This document shows positions 1 through 12,606 of a stretch of DNA of 64,000 bases, in pieces. The stretch spans positions 164,001 through 228,000 of the forward strand of contig QVRM01005211.1 in the NCBI GenBank assembly GCA_003439945.1, in the 5' to 3' direction. A program made the position numbers and the translations under genes. The notes under the pieces are model-generated. The model had not been told where the DNA came from. It saw only the letters and a program-made list of their open reading frames with translations, and did no database searches. The first letter of the stretch is position 1; the number at the start of each line of letters is the position of its first letter. The stretch is from Dermanyssus gallinae (lineage: Eukaryota; Arthropoda; Arachnida; Mesostigmata; Dermanyssidae).

Positions 1-1300
1 GACGAAGAAATTGGTAGAGTCTGGTCCTCTACGCTGCTACCGCTGCTGCTGCTGCTACTACGACGACCACTAATACTACTACTACCACTGCTATTGCTAT
101 GCTTTGCTTGCTGTGGCGGCCTTACTTCGCTGGCCGGTTTATGGCAGTTCTTGTTGTCCGAGTCGCCGAAGAAACGATGTGGTCCGCTGGCCTGATGGAA
201 GCGGCGCCGGTTGCTGCTTCTCGTCCTCCTGTCGGACGCTGCCTCGAGTGCCTCAGGCGTCCACAGGGAAGCATACTTCCTTCTGCCCCCTCTTCCTAAC
301 ATGTATCCGTTGCTTGCTTGATCGTTGTGGCCGCTCCGACCGCCCGTGCGTCGACCACTGGCGCTTGCCACCACTGCCACTTTTCCACCCGGCCGCACGA
401 AATCGAGGACGAAGAGGAGATGCTCCTTCGCCTCAGCTTTTTGTTGTAGTGTCCGCAGGGGCACGGTCATGAGCTTGTATAAGTGACTGAGTAAGAGTGT
501 GTGGATGTGGATGTCTCTGTATAGGTGTACGCGTGCCCTGACCCCAACACGGACAGACTTGCCACCACCAACAAGCGCACTCGACGACGGACGGCCTGCT
601 TCGACGACATCCACACACAGCGCCAACCTCACTCACTGAAGCTTCGCAGCTAGTTACCGCAGTAGCAGCAGCATCGTTACCGCCAATGAGAACCAAATTT
701 ACTAGCCAGTTAATTACCTGCAATGCCCCTGTATAGGCAAGCTGCTACGGTCCAATCTCAGTTGTCTTAGTCGCTCCCTTGCGCACTAGACGCAAACGAC
801 TCCTGAGTCGGTAGACACAGACCCAGACGTAGCCTATAGACGCAGACGCGCACACCAGAACACCGGCACATACCCATATCGGCACACTGCCACGTCTCTC
901 TAAGGAGCGATCAGGACGCATTGCAGAACGCGTTCGCCATCCGCCACCATTTGATTGCTTCGGAGTCACCACGGAGCCAAAGCTGCTCCGGGATAGCATT
1001 ACTGAGGACGTCGGCCAGATCGGCGTCTAGCCCGAGTCCCATAGCAACCACCGACTTCGTTGCCCGACATCAAGATAGATGCCCCGAGGTGATTGCCCAC
1101 AAATTGACGAAAACAGAGTTGCGCCCTTCTGGTCGCAGCAGAACGTACAGTCAGCCTAGGGCGAGAGACGCTGCCCAGTCAGATTGAGGCCGGCCTAAAG
1201 TCGAGTAGTCTGATTCCTGGACTGGCTGGTAAGCGTCGCAGCTGTTTACACGCCCACTCTTCATCATACAACAGACTGACTGATTCTCGGGCAGATGAGC
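1..1300. other. GC-richer non-coding block with CTG/ACT repeats
   Basis: No supportable gene. A run of GCT and ACT triplets occupies about 32-103. The rest is mixed sequence of moderate GC content. Several short frames are open on both strands at once, which is expected of GC-rich non-coding DNA, and none resembles a known family. Confidence 0.7.
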
Positions 1301-1413
1301 AGATGGGCCGCAGTTTTCAAAATAGACATCTGCATTGCAAATCTTATCTTAGGCGTTACACAAATCGTTTAGCAGGGAAATATTTCACGAAAACTTTACT
1401 CTCTCTCCCGCTC

Positions 1414-1433
1414 TATATATATATATACACATA

Positions 1434-1493
<60 letters not shown>
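1414..1493. repeat. Compound (TA)n / A18 / (TA)n tract
   Basis: A short TA run (1414-1427) is followed by an 18-base A homopolymer (1435-1452) and then about 40 bases of alternating TA. The compound form, with poly(A) next to a dinucleotide repeat, could be an old retroposon tail that seeded a microsatellite, but no element body is recognisable next to it. Confidence 0.95.
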
Positions 1494-1498
<5 letters not shown>

Positions 1499-1851
1499 AT
1501 TTAGGTTGCACGCGAATACATGTCAATCGCTTGAAGTATAATAACTTTCGGTTTTGAAAGGGCTTCAATGGACCATACATGCTATGGCCTCTTTCCTCTA
1601 GTCCTGTTTAACCAGGGCCAGTGCGTCAGCTGATTATTGGGTGACACGCGGTTCATATTGGCATTTTTCGGATCGTGCACCTTTTATGTAAGGCTGTTTG
1701 CATTAAATAAAAGGTGCATTCGCATACAATTCATTGCTGAGTCCTCTCATTGATATAACTATTAGTGTACGGACGAATCCAGAATACTATCGCGGTCTTC
1801 ATAACGAAACGCTTCGTATAATTAAGCATAGTCGTTGTAATTACCACAAAC

Positions 1852-1875
1852 ATATATATATATATATATATATAT
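1852..1875. repeat. (TA)n microsatellite
   Basis: Uninterrupted alternating TA, preceded by ACCACAAACA. Confidence 0.97.
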
Positions 1876-2399
1876 GAAAAACCGATTGAAAATAATATAG
1901 CAGTCAGCATACACGCTGAGGGTGAGAGAAAAAAATATGACGTGATGTGGGTGGAGGAAGATTGTTCTGTAGGCATTTAAAAACATTAGAATGCATTTAA
2001 ATGGCAAACGGATTATAAAGTCACTCGTTGGATATGACATATATACACATCTATCTATATAAAATTCGTTTGCTTCGTGCTCAAAAACTATAGATTTCAT
2101 GCACGATGCGTGACCATTGAATGGACGGTTGTTTTACGCGTGCTCTGACAAATTACTGTTAGCAAGTATATATCTATAATTAATAGCGCCTCTTAGTAAG
2201 AATATCCACTGCGTGCGTTTTGACGGAAAAGGTGCTTTTGACTGAGCATATATGCAGTAAGCAGTAGCATACTGCTTTGTACTTGCGAGACCCATATTGT
2301 AAATCTAGAGAGCCTAGTTAGTTAATAACCTAATTAACCGCAAACTAGTCTGCTTAACATTGCTTCGTCCTATATTGGTGCATGCGTGTGCCTATTAGT

Positions 2400-2760
2400 A
2401 TAAGGGGTGTTCAAATGCATAAGTATGAAATGTCATAACAACTAAACCGGCTGAAATTTGAATATGCCGTTTTGAGATAACGTAGCAAAACATTTAGGGG
2501 CGCAAGTCGAGTATCCGGCATGCTTGTAAAGCATTGCTTACTTCATCGTTCGCATGGTGGATGTCTACACTGCATGGTGGTCGAAAGAAGCAGGCAGTCT
2601 TGTGCTCTTTCCAATTGAGTTCGCGGCTGTGCGTATGAGGACATTATGGCGATCCCATTACAATATTCGACGATGAGGAGCAGCTAGGGGTTATCAGATT
2701 TCTGACTGCGGGAGGGGTGTTCAACCGGCCGAAATTACCGAAGAATCTCACACTAGAGTT
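2400..2760 (+). pseudogene. Possible mariner-type transposase remnant (N-terminal end)
   Basis: The reading frame from 2669 gives DDEEQLGVIRFLTAGGV, and after a one-base shift near 2719 it continues as VQPAEITEE. Together these resemble the first helix-turn-helix of mariner-family transposases, where an EEQ..VIRFL.AEG start is followed by xPAEI. The upstream 250 bases begin with GGGGTGTTCAAATGCATAAG, which could be a terminal region like those of mariner elements, but no matching inverted terminal repeat was located. The second helix, the linker and the whole DDD catalytic domain are absent, so this is a dead fragment. The assignment rests on a stretch of about 26 residues and is therefore tentative. 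Confidence 0.4.
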
Positions 2761-3838
2761 GGTACTATCACTTCAAGCCACAGACAACGCGAGTCAGCAT
2801 GCAAGCATGCGTCGTCACCTCCCACTAAAAAATAAAAGCCATGTCTAAGCAGGCAAGGTGCTGCGCACCGTTTTCTTATGTCTGAGGTTCGATACTCATT
2901 GAACTCCTCGAGCACGGAAAAAACATCGACAGTGACACTATCAGATACCTCGTAGCCTACGCAACTCACCATTCCATACCTTTTCATTTGAATTATCCTT
3001 GTGCACTCCAAGATCCAACATACATGCATATGTTACTTTTATCTCGTTTATTATGCTAATAAGGGTTTATTCGATTCTATTCTATATATACACCACCGTT
3101 TTAACAAGAAAATATTAAAAAGCTTTTATATTTGAATGGTCAGCATGTGCCCTGACAACATTCAGGACACATTAGCATAATAAGCTATCTAATAGTTGAA
3201 ACATAAAGAGTTATTAAATCCAAACCGTACGTTTGGCGCAGAAAACAACTCGATTAAATCAGAAACTTCCTGCACGGTATACCTGGAAGCATAGAACAGC
3301 ATGTCGTTCTTAAGGCATCAGCTGGCAATATCACGAACCGCACACTGTAGCACGGTGAGAAAGCCTAGCGAATGGACTGGCTGTTAAAAATGTACGTAGT
3401 CACTCTTAAGCCACAATAGTGTTCGAGTGTGAACTGTTGCATTTTTGTGAGCAGAAGCGAGGGGGTCACCCGGTTAAAAGTCCACTGCAAAGTAAACACG
3501 GTGAACGTTTGGAGTTTGTTTACATTCTCTTGTCTAGTCCAATTGTGAATGGACATGTTAAGATCGATCTGGTAAGTGGTTCACGTTAAGAAATATCCTC
3601 AAATGTGCCAGAAGTATTTTTAAACATGCAAGCGCGTATGGAGCATCGCGAATCGCATATCCCCAAATGTAAGCTTTAGGGGCGCTGCCATGAAAATCGC
3701 AGATGTCTTAAAGAATATTATGAAAGGTTCAACGGCGTGTAATTAGATATTTTTTTAACAGAGCAACGTTTAAAGACGTCATATCTCAAAAATATGATAG
3801 GCCGTATAGATGCATGCATGATGTTCCATATCTGGCTT
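2761..3838. other. AT-rich non-coding stretch
   Basis: No recognisable gene, RNA or element. A frame of 93 codons on the minus strand (2748-3029) has no family resemblance and overlaps the transposase remnant. Confidence 0.65.
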
Positions 3839-3896
3839 TTTATTGGAGTACTTCAAACAACAAACCATGTGTGCCAATCCAATCGTACTACCAACA

Positions 3897-3986
<90 letters not shown>

Positions 3987-4001
3987 TTATTGGAGTACTT
4001 C
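3839..4001. repeat. (TA)n-bearing insertion flanked by a 16-bp direct repeat
   Basis: The sequence TTTATTGGAGTACTTC occurs at 3839-3854 and again, perfectly, at 3986-4001. Between them lie 131 bases: a unique AACAACAAACCATG-type head followed by about 80 bases of (TA)n (3903-3962 and 3965-3986). The arrangement is what target-site duplication would leave around a short inserted element whose 3' tail is (TA)n. The alternative is slippage or template switching during microsatellite growth. Confidence 0.75.
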
Positions 4002-4948
4002 GGTTAAAAGCACAATATGATATTGAAAAATGTGTGATGAGAAAGTTGGCTTTGCTAGCCTGATTTCAGTTTTAGAACTGGCTGAGCCTCCGATCCCTTA
4101 AGACGCGTATTACCATAATTAAATAAACTGAGACTGGTTCCTCATTGTAATTCAAATCGGATGACACAATTTAAACTGACATAGAATAGCCTTGTCCATG
4201 AGTGCTACAAGGCTATCCTAAGTAAGTTTAAATCCCCAATGAAGACAGCAGCGTAGTCGCCACTTCAGTAAACACCCAGACTCATGTAATCAACACGTTA
4301 TACATCAAATCTTACGTTGCCAGAGGTAGATGCATAACAATAGATAAAGCCAGAGTCGATTTTGCTGACCTGAACTCATCACTAGCGACACATTCGCCAA
4401 GCATGTTTACTTGCGCAACTAGGGAGGAGTTTGTTGAGCGCGACAGTGTCAACTAAATTAAATTGGTCTATTCGATCACGACAACTGAATATTATATATA
4501 CTATGTTTAGAAACAAATATGCCAAAATGCGTTTCGATGGTGCTTTACAGACGTGCTACTATTAGGCCACAAGTTTCACCTAAACGCATATATACAAGCC
4601 ATCTAGCCATACTTGATGAGATTATCGAACTTGTTAAAATAAGCATTTTTCTAATGAAATAAGGGAGCAAAGATGTCTTTGTTAGGAGTGACAGTAAAAT
4701 TACACAAATTCGCTACATCAACTGATCTGATGGATCTATACGAGAGATCTAATTTTATCGAAGATACCAGTGGTTCGAAAGTACGTTCTGTTATGCACGG
4801 AAGACATACGACGTTGACTAGCAAAATACGCTCATAAATTACACACAATATTTTTTATTTTTAACAAGAATTAGTTAATTTGAAGTTAGTTGCATTATGC
4901 GTGGGGATTCTTTTAGTGCCAAATTGATAGTGATTCAATTCCCCACTG

Positions 4949-4987
<39 letters not shown>

Positions 4988-7900
4988 CGTGCATTTTTAT
5001 TTTATATTATTTCATGCGTGTCGGACAGCTTTACTGAATCAGTCTGATGATTTTATTGCGCGATGTTTTCACGTTGTTCTATGCTCGAAGTTAACCAATC
5101 TGCATGGCCTTAAATAAATGTAAATTGTTTCGTTAGAACATTCGTTAAACGCTGTCTTAGCACCTGTCAACACCTCATACGTGTTACGCGAATAGCTTCA
5201 TGAAACAACAAGAAGCTTTTTCTTTCCGCTGGTCTATTTGTTGGGAAGGCCGGCGCGTTCACTCCAGATCCTGTCAAATCGAGGAGCCCCGTGGCGTTCT
5301 CAATTACAACTCATGCACAGCAGGGCGTTCAAAAAGTCAACATTTTGCGCCACAAGAAGTCGCAGGCGGGTCAATGTTGTTTTTCACATGGGGCTGACCA
5401 GCTGACGAAATCGTTATGTATAGTTCGCAAAGAAAAAGTTTGCCTTACAGAGTGCCTCGAAGACTTTTTGTACGTTTTTTTGGGTCATATATTGTTCCCT
5501 TTTCCTAGTCTACGTTGTGTGTCCTTTATTACCTCGCAATGAAAGGCAAAATACAGATCCTGTTAAACCTGTGAGCCGGTCTACAAGTGTGCTGTACATA
5601 CACGTATACCGTATGTGGTGCACGCGCCACGGATTTGATTTATTTTCATTGTATTTTCCTGCAATATTAACAAACACCTAACATTTTCGCTTACTGTATA
5701 TGGTACAATGGTATATTCATATATGTAAAGCTATGTTTTTATTCATTAATAGCGATACATATGTACGTGGTCCGTACAGTGGTTCGAAAATTGCACACGA
5801 TCTCCACCGCTCTGTCTTGCATTGCCCTGTCGTCTTTTATTTTATAGAAACATACATGTATCCGATTTGCAAGTAAGATTAAAATCAATGCAATATAAAA
5901 GCAACACAGAATTTTATTTCTTGGCGTAGACTCCTCGTTTCTAATAACGCGCAGTGTTCCAATTTGTGATTTGTTGAGAAATATCATTTATGTATGTTAT
6001 TATGTAGTAGTTATCAGCCCGTAGCGTTATATGTTAATACCACAAAACATACATATGATACGTGTTATAAAACTTCATTGTGTTTGTTGAGCTTCTAGCT
6101 ATTTGAAGGATACATATATACCTATTTATTATCTTCTAATATATTTTCCATTTAATTACCATCCATTCTATCCAGATATGGGATCTGGTGGTATTGAGCG
6201 AAAGGGTTACAGGCAAACACTAGAACAAAAGTGTATATAAATGCATGTAGGGACTTTATTAACTCGCCCAGGCTCTACATTGACAACTGAGCAATTAAAC
6301 AAGGTTAACAGGACCCGAAAGGTGCATAGCATGGATTCAAAAGTGTCTGAAAGTTATCAGCTAAACTATGCATATATTGCAAAATAGCCGCCCTATTCGA
6401 TATTTTAATAGAAATCGTGCGGCACGCCTCTTAGCCTCTTACGCGCGTCGAGGTTGGGGAAAGAACTTTTATCGTTCAAATATGTACTACAAGGCAGGCA
6501 AGGCTCATAATGCGTCTTTTACTCACTCACTATCGCATAGTGTCGGGTCTGCGAAAAACATCTTATAGTGAAAGAGAGAAAAAGAAAGCGAGAAAAAAGA
6601 CACCGTGATGTTCCATATTCACTCCGCCGCTAAGGGAAATCGGCAACCCCCGACCGCAAGTCGAGGCTGTTTTGGAGGCACTCGGAGACGACGATGCCCC
6701 CGAGCAAATACGCCACCTCTGCGTCGGCTTTACGCTTAACTCAATTTGCATACAAATCTTGCTATTATTACTCTGGTACGGACGGCTGACGGTGGTCGCC
6801 CAGGCGGCGATGGTAGTAGCAGCAGCAGTAGAAGTAGTAACGGAGACAGTGAAGAACTACGACTACATTTTAGCTCGTACAACTTTCAAGAACTAAAAGC
6901 CCGAGAAAACAAGGCCAGAATGAAAAAAAAAAAATTAGGCTCCGCCTGCTTTGCTCTGGCTGTTCTCCTTAACTAAGCTCAGTCGCTCATGGTCGTTTGT
7001 TATCGTTGTCGCTCGAAGCCAGCGTCGTCCTCTGGCGGGGCAAACTGGCGATTAGTATACATACTTACCACCTGAGGTATGTACCAACTAATCTCGCTTG
7101 GTCGGCATGTGCTTTGCATCATCATCAGCATCGTTCTCGCCAGCATGACGATCGCCATCTTGCCCCAATAGCAACATCACTTCAGCAACTCATTTTTTGC
7201 TAAACAAATGTATATACATGCATATACAATTTGCCTCCAAAGCTGTTAGAGGACGAGAAACACAGCGTTAACCAAATGTAGTATGCAGAGCTTTAGTGAC
7301 AATATATACACTGTATTTATGCAACAAGGCGCAATAGATTTCAACACGAGAATAGCTTAGCAGAAGTATCTTAAAGAAGTGCTCATCGTAAAGCATTGCA
7401 ATCTCAATCTTTCTCTTTTTCTATATATACACATATGGTGTTGCCCAAATGTTTACAGGTAAGTTACACCATTATCGTACATGTTTGCCTGCTAGGCAGT
7501 TTTGTACATTAACACATTCGTAAATGCACGAATGTAAAGGAGCAACGTAATGAGCACGCAGGGCGGTTGGAAAAATCACGTATTATATATATTTTTAGTC
7601 ACGTGGCTCGACTTAAGGTTCTACAATAAAACTTCGATTATACACGCTTCAATAATATTTCGTTTAGAGACTGTTTAAAACACATTCGTTGCTTAATTTG
7701 TTTTTCAAATTCGTGCTTGTTGTTTTATTGAAGTACTTGCAAGTAACGGAGTGTGAATGTCGTTGTAGTAGTAATGGTTACTGTTGCTGCTGTGGCTGTA
7801 CTTAATGTTGCACACACTGTGTTGATGTATTCATGGGGGGGATACATCCGTTGTTGCTGTAACAGTGGTGTCGTCGGTGATGATTTCTAACCTTTTATTA

Positions 7901-8085
7901 TTATTATTACGAATTAAACTCGACGCAAAACGCATTTAACTCACCCGGGATAGAACTGAAGCTTGACACCATTTTGCAGTAGCGTAACGCTTATGTAGTA
8001 ATGGGACATTTCGAGAGACAATCTCATTGTTAAACAGGTCGTAGTTTACTGTTGTTTAGTTTTTTTCCTGTACTGTCGTCTTTCT
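4002..8085. other. AT-rich, mostly featureless region
   Basis: A (TA)n tract lies at 4950-4984. Otherwise only short frames, scattered TA runs and, near 7720-7870, a few GTT/GCT triplets. I found no gene, tRNA or transposon motif in these 4 kb. Confidence 0.65.
4950..4984. repeat. (TA)n microsatellite
   Basis: About 35 bases of pure alternating TA between CCCCACTGT and GTGCGTGCAT. Confidence 0.97.
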
Positions 8086-8306
8086 ATGCTTGTCGCTGTT
8101 GTTTTTGTCTACCTTTTTCCTTTTTTTCTCGAGCTATTGGGTTCTTTCCTGCTCCCTGGTACGTGCAACGCAAATGATGTACGCTCTCATGTGTACAGCC
8201 ACCACAAATCTACCCGAACTACCGACCCCATCGGGGCGGTTGCCTACACCCCACCAGATCAGCGTGATAAGGAATGGAATAGAGCTCTATGTAGGCAAGT
8301 CCAGGC

Positions 8307-8357
8307 GTTGTTGTTGTTGTTGTAGTTGTTGTTGTCATCATTATTGTTGTCGTCGTG
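8307..8357. repeat. (GTT)n imperfect trinucleotide repeat
   Basis: GTT triplets broken by single AGT, CAT and ATT units. Confidence 0.95.
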
Positions 8358-8937
8358 CTCCCTCTGCTGTTAGTCGATCTAATAATGGGCATAAACTTTT
8401 AGCATAAAGTATGCCGTTCCCACCATCGCTGTTTATAGCTGTTTCTTCGGATATGTTTCTCATTCCAGCACCAAGACAAAGGGCGTAAGAGAGACAGAGA
8501 GGGAGAGAGAGACAGTATCGTTTAGGGCTTGGCACTACTACCACTACTACGATCACTAAGCAAAGGACACCCAAAGAAGAGCTTGACTTGCAAGCGCAGA
8601 CAGTGGACGGACACGCAGAGATTTGACAGGCAGCGAAAGGGAGAAAACCTCTAGCGAGGAGAACACGAGATCGTTTTGATTATGTTAGCGCGCCAAGACC
8701 GCCGTCCCCGCCTGGTAAGCCAATATAGACTGACTGCGAAGCTGCAGACAGTCTCGAGCAGCGGTCAAGCCGGTGCTGGTCGGGTCGCCCAATCTGTCAC
8801 TGGCGGCGGGCCTTTGCATGCCCTGGCTGCTAAGCCCGTTAGGCTCAACACGTTCCCGTCCTAAAATGTGTGGGGATTTTTCACAGTTTATTTCTCTCAG
8901 GCCCTTCCCGTATTGCTCCTACCACACCCTTTTTGCT

Positions 8938-8969
8938 CTTGTTGTTGTTGTCGTCGTCGTCGTCGTCGA
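8938..8969. repeat. (GTT)n(GTC)n trinucleotide repeat
   Basis: Four GTT units followed by six GTC units, without interruption. Confidence 0.95.
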
Positions 8970-9915
8970 TCTTGTTCTTGCTGTTTTTTCTATGTCGTTG
9001 GCGTTGTTATTCGTGCCACTCCGTTCGCTTTGACGCAGATCGCCGCCCACATTTCGTTCCTTAGCGTCTATTTTTGCTGCTGTTGCTGCTGCTTTGTTCT
9101 CCTAAACTCCAGGAGAGTTTGGAACGTTCCGCTCAACAGGCGCAATGAAGTCTCTGTGTTGCTCTCAGTGCATGCACGACATGTATGTGTCATGTGGAAC
9201 ATTCGAAAAGTACGAACGCTCGCGCTTATTCTCATCGGCGTCGTCTTTCAGCCACACCCTTGAATCAAGATCATCGAGTTGGACAGTATCAGAAATATCT
9301 TCGTTCCGGCCCGTGTCGTCGCGGCGTAAACGGGAGAAATAGGCAGAAAAATCCTTTCTCGCATTATCGAGTTTTGTTTGCTGAACGAGCTCTTCTACAC
9401 ACATGTTCCGACAAGCACATGTGCGCACACACGCTCGCATACAGCCACATGTGCAAATATAGGTGAGAATCCGTTTATTCCACCCGAGTAAACCCCCAAA
9501 ATGCATCGTCGCCGCCGCCGTCGCCCCGGTGTCATTGTCCTATCTCGTGCATCAATATATGCTGCTAAGGACTCGTGGCTAACCAATTTTTTCCCTTAAA
9601 GCGGGTTCGTGGTCGGCCACGCCTTTATTTTTGCGGTGGCTTTTTGGTGGCGATTCGGCGGTGGTTGGCTGGTCACCGCCGACACGCCTGAACGCGAATG
9701 GCTGAGAACAACTCAAAACACACACAGAAAGAAAGCCTTTTTTGTCTCTCGTCTCTCTCGCTTTTATCTCCTTGATTTTTGCTGCACTCTATGGCTTTTC
9801 TGCCCTTTTTTAAATCCAAGTTCCCTTACTACATCTGCATGCATACATGCATGTGTGCAAGTGAGCGACAACGACGTCACCCCTCTCGGCGTTCGAGGAT
9901 TCAAAGCAACCTTAA

Positions 9916-9932
9916 CCCCCCCCCCCCCCCCC
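9916..9932. repeat. C17 homopolymer
   Basis: Seventeen consecutive cytosines, followed by AAAAG. Long C runs are prone to slippage and sequencing error, so the exact length is uncertain. Confidence 0.9.
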
Positions 9933-10392
9933 AAAAGAACATAGCAAATCAGAGCCCATGATCATCGTACTCAACACTATCGGCCATGACAATCGCGATG
10001 ATGAAGGCGGAGCTCGTTTACAGTTCTTCCCTGCTTTCCTCTCTCTGTCTCGATCTCGCACACTCGCCTCGTCTATCTCACCCTTCGCTCACTGACTTTA
10101 ACTGCTATGCGAATGTATGCGAACGTTTGTGTTGGCGCTTCGGTCAGTGGAAAGGCCCCGCTAAACGTTGACCTAGTCGCCAATGTTGGATAACCGCGCT
10201 CACGCACATACTTGTCGACACGCGTGGTGCCAATCAACCAATAAGCTCATGTTAACCGAGATTCAGATAAACATATACGAGAGGCGACAGTCCACCACAT
10301 TGTTTTTTGTTTGCCGGACGTATGAGAGCTCAAATATATGAATCTATACGGTGCGATATGTTACAATCTTACAAGAAATGACCTGCACTGCT

Positions 10393-10398
<6 letters not shown>

Positions 10399-10427
<29 letters not shown>
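10399..10427. repeat. (TA)n microsatellite
   Basis: Alternating TA bounded by TG on the left and TGTATCTACTC on the right. Confidence 0.97.
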
Positions 10428-10431
<4 letters not shown>

Positions 10432-11245
10432 CTACTCGGGTTCATTCACGCCGGACAACACAAAGGCGCTCTCATGCACACACACACAAAAACACACAAG
10501 TACAAATGTAAATACATATATAGGGAAGCGTGGCGGTGCTATTCTGAGCCAACGAGCTCTCTATCTAGAAGTGGTGGCCAATAGCCGTAACGAATAGGGT
10601 GTCGTCGGCGTCTCTAGGGCAGGAAGATAAAAGAGAGAGAAGTGGAAGAGTCGAAATCGGTGGGGGTTAAATCATTTTCTCTCGCTTCTCGAACCGCTCG
10701 TAGCAACAGCCAGCATGATAGAAGCAGCCGCAGCAATGAATCAAGCAGAAGCAACCAGCCAAAGCAAAACCTTTATACAGTTGTTGTTGCGGTTGTTGTC
10801 GGTTTCGCCATCATCATCATCGTCATCATTGTAGCCACAGAATCGCATGTGTGAACGAACCCGCTCTACCCTCTTTGGGAGGCAACCGCCGTGTCGCTGA
10901 ACCAGCCCGGTCGCGGCATACAACATCGGCCACAACAACAACGACGACTACAGCCACACCCGAACTCCCGATGGGTGGCAGCGGCGGTGGTGGTGGGGTT
11001 CGAAATGCTGCTGGTGGTGGCTGAGGTGGTCGAGGTGGCGGACGGTGTAGGTGAAGAAGAAGGTAACTAACTGAAAGACGAAACTCAGATGTGTAGCAGC
11101 CCACGACCCAAGCGGCACGGAACGAGAATGTCTTGCATCGATGCCGAGCGATTTGCTCATCCGGTGGTCTCTGAGTGTATTTAGCCAGATGGCCAGCCGT
11201 TTGATCTAAAGGCGGAGCCAAGCGAGACCCGCGACTGCCCCAAGC

Positions 11246-11309
11246 GATGCTGCTGCTGCTGCTCGACCGGTACTACGACTACTACTCTACTACAGCCACC
11301 ACAACAACT
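11246..11309. repeat. Mixed GCT/ACT/CAA trinucleotide repeat
   Basis: Five GCT units, then ACT/ACG units, then CAC/CAA units, in one continuous period-3 stretch. Confidence 0.9.
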
Positions 11310-11543
11310 ATTTCGTCGAAGTCAAAGACTACGAACAACATTTGTATGATGTAGTTCCAACCACTACAGCAGCAGCCGCAGTAGCAGCGCCAATGAACGT
11401 AGTGGCGGCAGTTGTTGCGATTTATTAGAGGTAGGGGCACACTGTAGTAGCATGTCGAGCCGCCTGAAAGCCAGCCCGAAACACTGGCCACTTGGGAGAC
11501 GAACTACGTGCTCTTCAGTGTGTATGGACAAATGAAGTTGACT

Positions 11544-11560
11544 TATATATATATATATAT
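11544..11560. repeat. Short (TA)n tract
   Basis: Seventeen bases of alternating TA. Confidence 0.9.
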
Positions 11561-11839
11561 CGTTTGTGAACTTAAGCTAGATAGTTGTTGTCGCAGCAAC
11601 GATACACGAATAACACCCTACAATTATACAACACATGCGTCTAATTCAATGGGGTATAAACAAATCTCCCCCAGTGAACGTGACGACAAACTACATCAGC
11701 TACGTACAGACCTGTTGTTGATCACTTGGACTAGGTGCCAGGCACTGCCGTAGCGTTACCGCTCTATATGTTCTATTACAGCTTTTGCCGGAAGAATTAA
11801 CTAACACGTGGGTTCCCGCGGCTAATTGGAAACATGTGC

Positions 11840-12606
11840 ATACTTTACCAAACTCCTTCGGCCTCCGAGACCTGAGCGCCCTGAGGTCTCGAAGGAAAAA
11901 TGTCGAAAGTTCATAGGGTTGTCAGGAGTCGTCGGCGTACAGACCTGCAGGTTCGAGAACACAAGGATAGCCAGAAGGTACGGGCCAGGATATCATTCAG
12001 AGCTGCGTGTCTCGTCCCACGGCCTAAGCTACGTAGACAGAATAAGCCATTTGTGCCTGCGACTAAGAGGGTAAGCACCAGACGGTTTTTGGAATCCACG
12101 TTACCAGCAACCGAGACAGCGCCTGGAATGTCTCTTTTTGCCACGGGTAGTAAGGCTGGCCTGCAAGCTGCCTCGGGTACATTAGAATTAAGCAAGGAGA
12201 ACCGGGACCCCCACGTGTGGCCGTTAAACTATTAAAAAAGATTGAGTGAAAATCATGTATGCTTGCATAATGTAATAAATAGTATTCATTGTTAGGTCAG
12301 GCACATGCAAGGCACGTTTTGATAGTCTAGTCTGACTATGTCTAACCTGACTGAAGATAGCCTCGCGCGGCATAAACCGTCACTTCTGTGCCTCTTCTAG
12401 TATCAAAGCCAGGCTTGTGTGTACCTATTACTTCGCCGAATAACGACGTATTCTTTCGGCAGGCAATCTTTGCTGCTATTTTACCGAGTGTAGATAACCA
12501 TGCGACAAGGCGGGCTGTGCCAGCCTTATTTTTTAAAACAACCAGCCCTGCTCCAAATTTGTTTGGCACTAGATTCGTTGGCGGCTCCCCCGTAGTAGAA
12601 TTTTAG
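11840..12606 (-). pseudogene. Decayed non-LTR retrotransposon with restriction-like endonuclease, copy A
   Basis: Two pieces of one element lie in the same orientation. At 12606-12342 the frame reads FGAGLVVLKNKAGTARLVAW, and about 30 residues later HKPGFDTRRGTEVTVYAARG. This is the order seen in the finger region of non-LTR reverse transcriptases, where 'L..KKDGG.RPIAVG' is followed by 'QLGYG...G.EAAVHAAR'. At 12195-11840 comes GLFCLRSLGRGTRHAALNDI, the end of a zinc knuckle plus the linker to a restriction-like endonuclease. A frameshift near 11990 is needed to continue into SGYPCVLEPAGLYADDS. The palm domain with the catalytic aspartates, which should lie between the pieces, is missing, so there is an internal deletion. 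Stops and frameshifts make it non-functional. The exact clade within the RLE-bearing LINEs is not settled by eye. Confidence 0.7.

Larger units (their letters stand above)
1301..2399. other. AT-rich non-coding block
   Basis: AT-rich sequence holding the poly(A)/(TA) compound tract at about 1414-1493 and a (TA)n tract at 1852-1875. Frames here either translate the TA repeat (Ile-Tyr runs) or are short. I see no gene. Confidence 0.75.
8086..11830. other. GC-richer trinucleotide-repeat belt, part 1
   Basis: A belt of short period-3 runs: GTT at about 8307-8357, GTT/GTC at 8938-8969, GCT at 9073-9094, GTT and ATC at 10781-10830, GGT at about 10985-10998, and GCT/ACT/CAA at 11246-11309. There are also CT/GA-rich patches (about 8490-8515) and a C17 homopolymer. 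Frames across these runs translate as poly-Val, poly-Cys, poly-Leu or poly-Ser, depending on frame and strand, so they are not evidence of genes. The belt may be intronic or upstream regulatory DNA of a gene outside the window; that is inference. Confidence 0.7.

Noticed and set aside
7930..7990. A B-box-like GTTCTATCCCGGGTGAG on the minus strand, considered as a further SINE or tRNA remnant.
   Set aside because: No A box at proper spacing and no match to the SINE body.
10642..10854. A 70-codon frame with a Ser/Arg-rich head and a C-terminal hydrophobic segment, resembling a tail-anchored microprotein.
   Set aside because: It begins at GTG with no ATG, and the hydrophobic part is the translation of GTT and ATC repeats.
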